From a virus: 35,416 nt of DNA. This document shows positions 32,539 through 35,416 of the stretch, piece after piece (position 1 is the first letter of the stretch; every line of letters begins with the position of its first letter). The position numbers and the translations under genes were made by a program. The stretch covers positions 1 through 35,416 of the IMG/VR virus record IMGVR_UViG_3300048586_000227; one strand, 5' to 3'. The notes below the pieces were generated by a model that saw only the letters and a program-made list of their open reading frames with translations, ran no database searches and was not told the origin of the DNA.

Positions 32539-32544
32539 TATGAT
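32539..32544 (+). promoter_or_regulatory. Candidate -10 of the repressor promoter
   Basis: TATGAT lies about 17 bases before the repressor ATG, with no good -35 at 16-18 bases. Start of transcription near 32551 would leave only a short leader containing AGGGG. A weak promoter needing activation would suit a maintenance promoter; this is tentative. Confidence 0.3.
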
Positions 32545-32560
32545 TTTGTAGGGGTGCTAT

Positions 32561-33274
32561 ATGTCTTTTGATTCAAATCAAAAGAGTTGCTTCGATAGGG
32601 AGGCTTTTGTTTTGAGACTTGAGAAGCTCATAGGAAAAGAATCCATGAGATCTTTTGCTCGCAGGGCTGATATGAGTGACACAGGTCTTAAGCGGTACCT
32701 TTTTGATGGCACAATCCCACCTATAGATAGGGCGCTCAAGCTAGCGATTGCGGGAGGTACAACTTTCGATTGGCTGGTGTTTGGCGTTGGAGATGGTGTT
32801 AACCATCAGAAGTCACACGATGCAGTATCAGACGTTCGAGGCGCTTACGCTTACCAGCCTGATGAGTTCACTACTATTCCGGCCTATCAAGTAGAGGCAA
32901 GCGCAGGACACGGTTCACAGATTACTGACGAACCGCTGGCCGAACCGATGGCGTTTCGCACCGACTGGCTGCGCCGTGAGGGGTTCGACCCGGCCAAGAT
33001 GGCGGTAATCCGCGCCAAAGGTGACTCCATGGAGCCGACTATCAATGACGGTGACGTCATACTTGTAAGGCTCACCAATGGCGAATCTCCCCGTGATGGA
33101 CTCTATGTGTTGCGCCTCGATGGCGGCCTTTTTGTAAAGCGGCTGCAGTTCGATCTGCGAGGTGTTCGCATTATTTCTGATAACTCTCTCTATCAATCTC
33201 TTGAACTGAGCAAGGCTGAAATGGCTGAGATGGACCTGGTTGGCCGTGTGGTGTGGGCTGGCAAGAAGTTCTGA
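32561..33274 (+). CDS. CI-type repressor with S24 autocleavage domain
   Basis: The 237-residue protein has an N-terminal helix-turn-helix (SFARRADMSDTGLKRYLFDG, ~31-50) and a LexA/CI S24 domain. The catalytic pair is Ser156 (GDSMEPT) and Lys193 (FVKRLQ), and the probable cleavage site is Ala115-Gly116 (EASAGHG). It maintains lysogeny and should be inactivated through RecA in the SOS response, unlike the non-inducible P2 C protein. The ATG has AGGGG upstream. Its first half is AT-richer than the second, hinting at a recombined DNA-binding module. Confidence 0.9.
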   Translation: MSFDSNQKSCFDREAFVLRLEKLIGKESMRSFARRADMSDTGLKRYLFDGTIPPIDRALKLAIAGGTTFDWLVFGVGDGVNHQKSHDAVSDVRGAYAYQPDEFTTIPAYQVEASAGHGSQITDEPLAEPMAFRTDWLRREGFDPAKMAVIRAKGDSMEPTINDGDVILVRLTNGESPRDGLYVLRLDGGLFVKRLQFDLRGVRIISDNSLYQSLELSKAEMAEMDLVGRVVWAGKKF

Positions 33275-33283
33275 GGAGTAAAT

Positions 33284-33355
33284 ATGCTTTTAATCATGGC
33301 TGCCTTGGTAGTTGCATCCAACAAACAAGCGCTGACGGTGTGTTGTGGTCGTTAA
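33284..33355 (+). CDS. 23-codon ORF overlapping the integrase start
   Basis: After the repressor stop, GAGGAG precedes an ATG encoding a hydrophobic 23-residue peptide (MLLIMAALVVASNKQALTV, then CCGR). Its stop at 33353 lies 11 bases inside the integrase gene, whose GTG start at 33345 has no ribosome site of its own. This looks like translational coupling that would keep integrase expression low and tied to the repressor transcript. The peptide itself may have no function. Confidence 0.45.
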   Translation: MLLIMAALVVASNKQALTVCCGR

Positions 33356-34403
33356 AAAAGTTGATGGCAAGGCCAAGCCTTGGCGTGCTGACGTTCGCCC
33401 CGATGGGGTGACTGGCCCACGCTTGCGCAAGAGCTTCATGACTAAAGGAGAGGCGCTGGCATGGGAACGGCATCAACTGACCAACAAGCCCTGGCTGAAA
33501 GAGGCTGAGCCCGAGAGCGGACCGCAGGAACAACGCCGTTTGCTGGATCTGGTGCAACTCTGGTTCGGCCGCCATGGTCAAACTCTGGCTGATGGTGACC
33601 GCCGGCGGGATAAGTTGGTGTGGTTGTGCGAGGCCCTGGATAACCCCATCGCCAGCGAGTTCACCTCCGAGCACTTCTCGGCTTATCGTGAACGGCGGCT
33701 GGCAGGTGAGCTCTATGTACCAGGGCAGCGCAAGCAGGTGACGCCGACCACCATCAACCGCGAGCAGCTCTATCTGCAGGCGGTGTTCAACGAGCTGGCC
33801 CGTCTTGGGGTGTGGAGCGGCGGCAACCCGCTGGCCGACCTGCGCCAGTACAAGGTGCAGGAGAGCGAGCTGGCCTATCTCTCCCAAGATGAGATCGAGC
33901 AGTTGCTCGATGCCTGCAAGGAGCAGCGGGATCTGTGGCTGGTCGTGATGCTTTGCCTTTCGACTGGCGCTCGCTGGTCTGAGATTGAGAAGGTCAGCAG
34001 GTCACAGATCGGCATGGGGCGGATCACTTTCACCAAGACCAAGGGCAAACGAAACCGGACTGTCCCTGTCGCCCCCTGGTTGCTGGCCATGCTGCCCAAG
34101 CGCACCGGCCGCCTGTTCGATGATTGTTATAGCGAGTTCGAGAAGGCGATCAGGCGAGCAGGCATCAAGCTGCCAGCTGGCCAGAGCACTCACGTTCTAC
34201 GCCATACCTTTGCCAGCCACTTCATGATGAACGGGGGCAACATTCTGGTGCTGCAGCGTATCCTCGGCCACACGGATATCAAGATGACGATGCGGTATTC
34301 CCATTTTGCCCCCGATCACCTGGAGGATGCTGTGCGTTTAAATCCCATCACGGCCCTGAAAAGTGTCCATAAACAGTCCATCGAGCGGCCCTATATTGGC
34401 TAA
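33345..34403 (+). CDS. int: Tyrosine integrase
   Basis: The 352-residue protein is of the HP1/P2 integrase type. The catalytic residues are Arg210 (STGARWSE), Lys in KTKGKRNRT, His283 and Arg286 (HVLRHTF), His309 (LGHT) and Tyr318 (MRYSHF). An N-terminal arm-binding domain (1-60) and a core-binding helical domain (65-165) precede it. The start is taken as GTG 33345 because a stop codon lies upstream in frame and the next ATG would remove much of the arm domain. It lies next to attR and would recombine the tRNA-Leu core. Confidence 0.92.
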   Translation: MVVKKVDGKAKPWRADVRPDGVTGPRLRKSFMTKGEALAWERHQLTNKPWLKEAEPESGPQEQRRLLDLVQLWFGRHGQTLADGDRRRDKLVWLCEALDNPIASEFTSEHFSAYRERRLAGELYVPGQRKQVTPTTINREQLYLQAVFNELARLGVWSGGNPLADLRQYKVQESELAYLSQDEIEQLLDACKEQRDLWLVVMLCLSTGARWSEIEKVSRSQIGMGRITFTKTKGKRNRTVPVAPWLLAMLPKRTGRLFDDCYSEFEKAIRRAGIKLPAGQSTHVLRHTFASHFMMNGGNILVLQRILGHTDIKMTMRYSHFAPDHLEDAVRLNPITALKSVHKQSIERPYIG

Positions 34404-34404
34404 C

Positions 34405-34428
34405 AAAGCTCAACGATGAGCTTTTGCG
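34405..34428 (+). terminator. Terminator of the repressor-integrase transcript
   Basis: AAAGCTCA / TGAGCTTT (34405-34412 with 34417-34424), loop ACGA, followed by T and a TTTT run further on. It lies two bases after the integrase stop. Confidence 0.7.
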
Positions 34429-34475
34429 GCCTTTTAAAATCAGTAACTTATTGATTTATAAAGGTGCCAAACGGT

Positions 34476-34572
34476 TTCAAAATCCGCCGATGAATAATCG
34501 TGTCGGTTCGAGTCCGACCCCGGGCACCATTTAGAATTCAATGACTTAAGGCCACCCAAGCGGGTGGCCTTA
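34476..34572 (+). repeat. attR: attR core with tRNA-Leu 3' fragment
   Basis: This is the exact 97-bp duplicate of 20-116. It carries the 3' half of tRNA-Leu without the 5' half, so it cannot be a functional tRNA. The upstream base at 34475 and the base at 34573 differ from the left copy. It marks the prophage's right end. Confidence 0.93.
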
Positions 34573-34653
34573 CGTTTTTCTGTGACCAAGTGGCGACAGA
34601 GATTTCGGTGATCGATTCGGTCTCTACTTAAATGCTGGTTGTTGGCCCACGGT

Positions 34654-35132
34654 GTGACCGGACACATTTCATAGAAAACCTATTTTCCGTGGGGCAGGCC
34701 AGCCAGTGCACCCAGGCCGCAGCGCCCTTTCAAAATTTCAGTTATCAAATCAGCCCTCATTGGACCTAACCGGCTGAAACAAAAAGCCTTCTAGCTGTTC
34801 CCTCGCGGCAAACCGGATCCTTCCCGATAGTTCAAATTCCCACGGAAAGTACGCTCCTCCCAATACATTCAACGACTTACGCTTTCGACGCCGCTAGTCA
34901 GCCCCCTTTCAAACTGTAAAACCCTGCAATTGCTTTCGATCCTTTCAGATCCTCGCCAAGCCGCAGATCCTTTATCTGGCGCGGTCTGGGCCTATGGAGT
35001 TGCGGTAATCCACTTTTGCAAAAAATTTTATTGGTGTGGTGCGCAGGCGGGAGCGGAAGAGCGCGGATTCCGTGACGCAGCGGTGGGCGCCGGGAGGCTG
35101 TGAGCGTGCTCAGGCTTCACGTATGATGCAGC
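34654..35132. repeat. Right copy of the ~500-bp diverged direct repeat
   Basis: This is the counterpart of 221-718, at about the same distance from the att core. It keeps the 10-bp inverted repeat pair (34684-34693 and 34839-34848), the AT-rich TTGCAAAAAATTTTATTGG block and the GCGCAGGCGGGAGCGGAAGA block. It contains no gene I can support. It ends abruptly at GTATGATGCAGC, where IS-derived sequence begins within about ten bases. It is either host DNA or the left end of a second related element. Confidence 0.75.
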
Positions 35133-35140
35133 ACCTGATG

Positions 35141-35416
35141 GGGCTTGATGCGCACTCTGAGCGTCAGGTTGTTACGCTCGATACGTTGTGTGAATATTTC
35201 CCCGGTCAGGTCTATCTCGTGCGGGACTTCCCTGGCATAGCCTCTCCACTCATTACTGGTGATAACGCCAGGCAGGGGGCAAGCAGGTTCAGCAATCGAC
35301 GGCATGTTTCATCGTTGCGCGGACCTAAGGTGTAGGTAACAACTCGTTTTCTTTTAGTATCAAAGACATAAAAAAATGTCGATTATTTTGGTTGCCAACA
35401 TAGACCCATAGCTCAT
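35141..35416 (-). pseudogene. IS1-family transposase remnant (InsB C-terminal part), frameshifted
   Basis: The minus strand encodes in successive frames ELWVYVGNQNNRHFF, then YVFDTKRKRVVTYTLGPRNDETCRRLLNLLAP, then PGVITSNEWRGYAREVP to LTGEIFTQRIERNNLTLRVRIK. These join into the C-terminal DDE region of IS1-type transposases (FTQRIERNNLTLR is diagnostic). At least two frameshifts break it. The match stops near 35145, before the usual C-terminal end, so the element is truncated where it meets the repeat block. The N-terminal part lies beyond the window. Confidence 0.85.

Noticed and set aside
34440-34667. 75-residue minus-strand frame containing CPGSDSNRH
   Set aside because: It is the reverse translation of the tRNA-Leu 3' end, a common false gene in annotations.

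Overview
The window is almost entirely one P2-type prophage of about 34.5 kb (positions 20 to 34572) inserted in the 3' half of a tRNA-Leu(CAA) gene. The host looks like a GC-rich gammaproteobacterium. Gene content and order recall the HP1/K139 branch of P2-like phages and the Aeromonas phage phiO18P, so Aeromonas is my best guess. That is recall, not a search result.

Ends. The left edge holds the 3' part of tRNA-Leu followed by its terminator. A 97-bp exact direct repeat (20-116 and 34476-34572) marks attL and attR, and the tyrosine integrase gene lies just inside attR. Beyond each att core lies a related but diverged ~500-bp non-coding block (221-718 and 34654-35132). The right block is cut off by a decayed IS1-family transposase fragment.

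Late region (827-19117, minus strand). Reading from the divergent centre near 19200 leftward: scaffold/protease (O), capsid (N), small terminase (M), head completion (L), tail completion (R-like, S-like), sheath, tube, a DksA/TraR zinc finger protein, holin, lambda-R-type endolysin, nested spanins, the E/E+E' tail chaperones with a -1 frameshift site, tape measure (T), baseplate W-like, J and I, a large tail fibre with its own S74 chaperone, two small hub proteins and a VgrG-like D-V fusion. Most genes overlap by a few bases. A strong terminator sits at 786-816.

Divergent late operon (19294-23208, plus strand). Large terminase P, then a second stand-alone terminase ATPase paralogue, then portal Q (joined by ATGA overlaps), then an Ogr-type zinc-finger late activator. 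A 48-bp symmetric dyad sits between the two late operons.

Accessory segment (23215-25078). It holds a secreted protein with three cysteine-containing repeats, a 54-residue small gene, an HTH regulator behind a perfect 16-bp palindrome, and a ~640-bp non-coding stretch with three phased 11-bp repeats and four tandem 20-bp repeats.

Early region (25079-32418, minus strand). Cox-like and CII-like regulators, many small coupled genes, a C5 cytosine methyltransferase, the HUH replication endonuclease A, and two distal genes ending at a terminator. Two candidate promoters and an operator separate it from the divergent S24-type repressor, which is followed by a 23-codon ORF overlapping the GTG start of integrase.

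The prophage looks intact: all expected regulatory, replication, packaging, morphogenesis and lysis functions are present as open frames.
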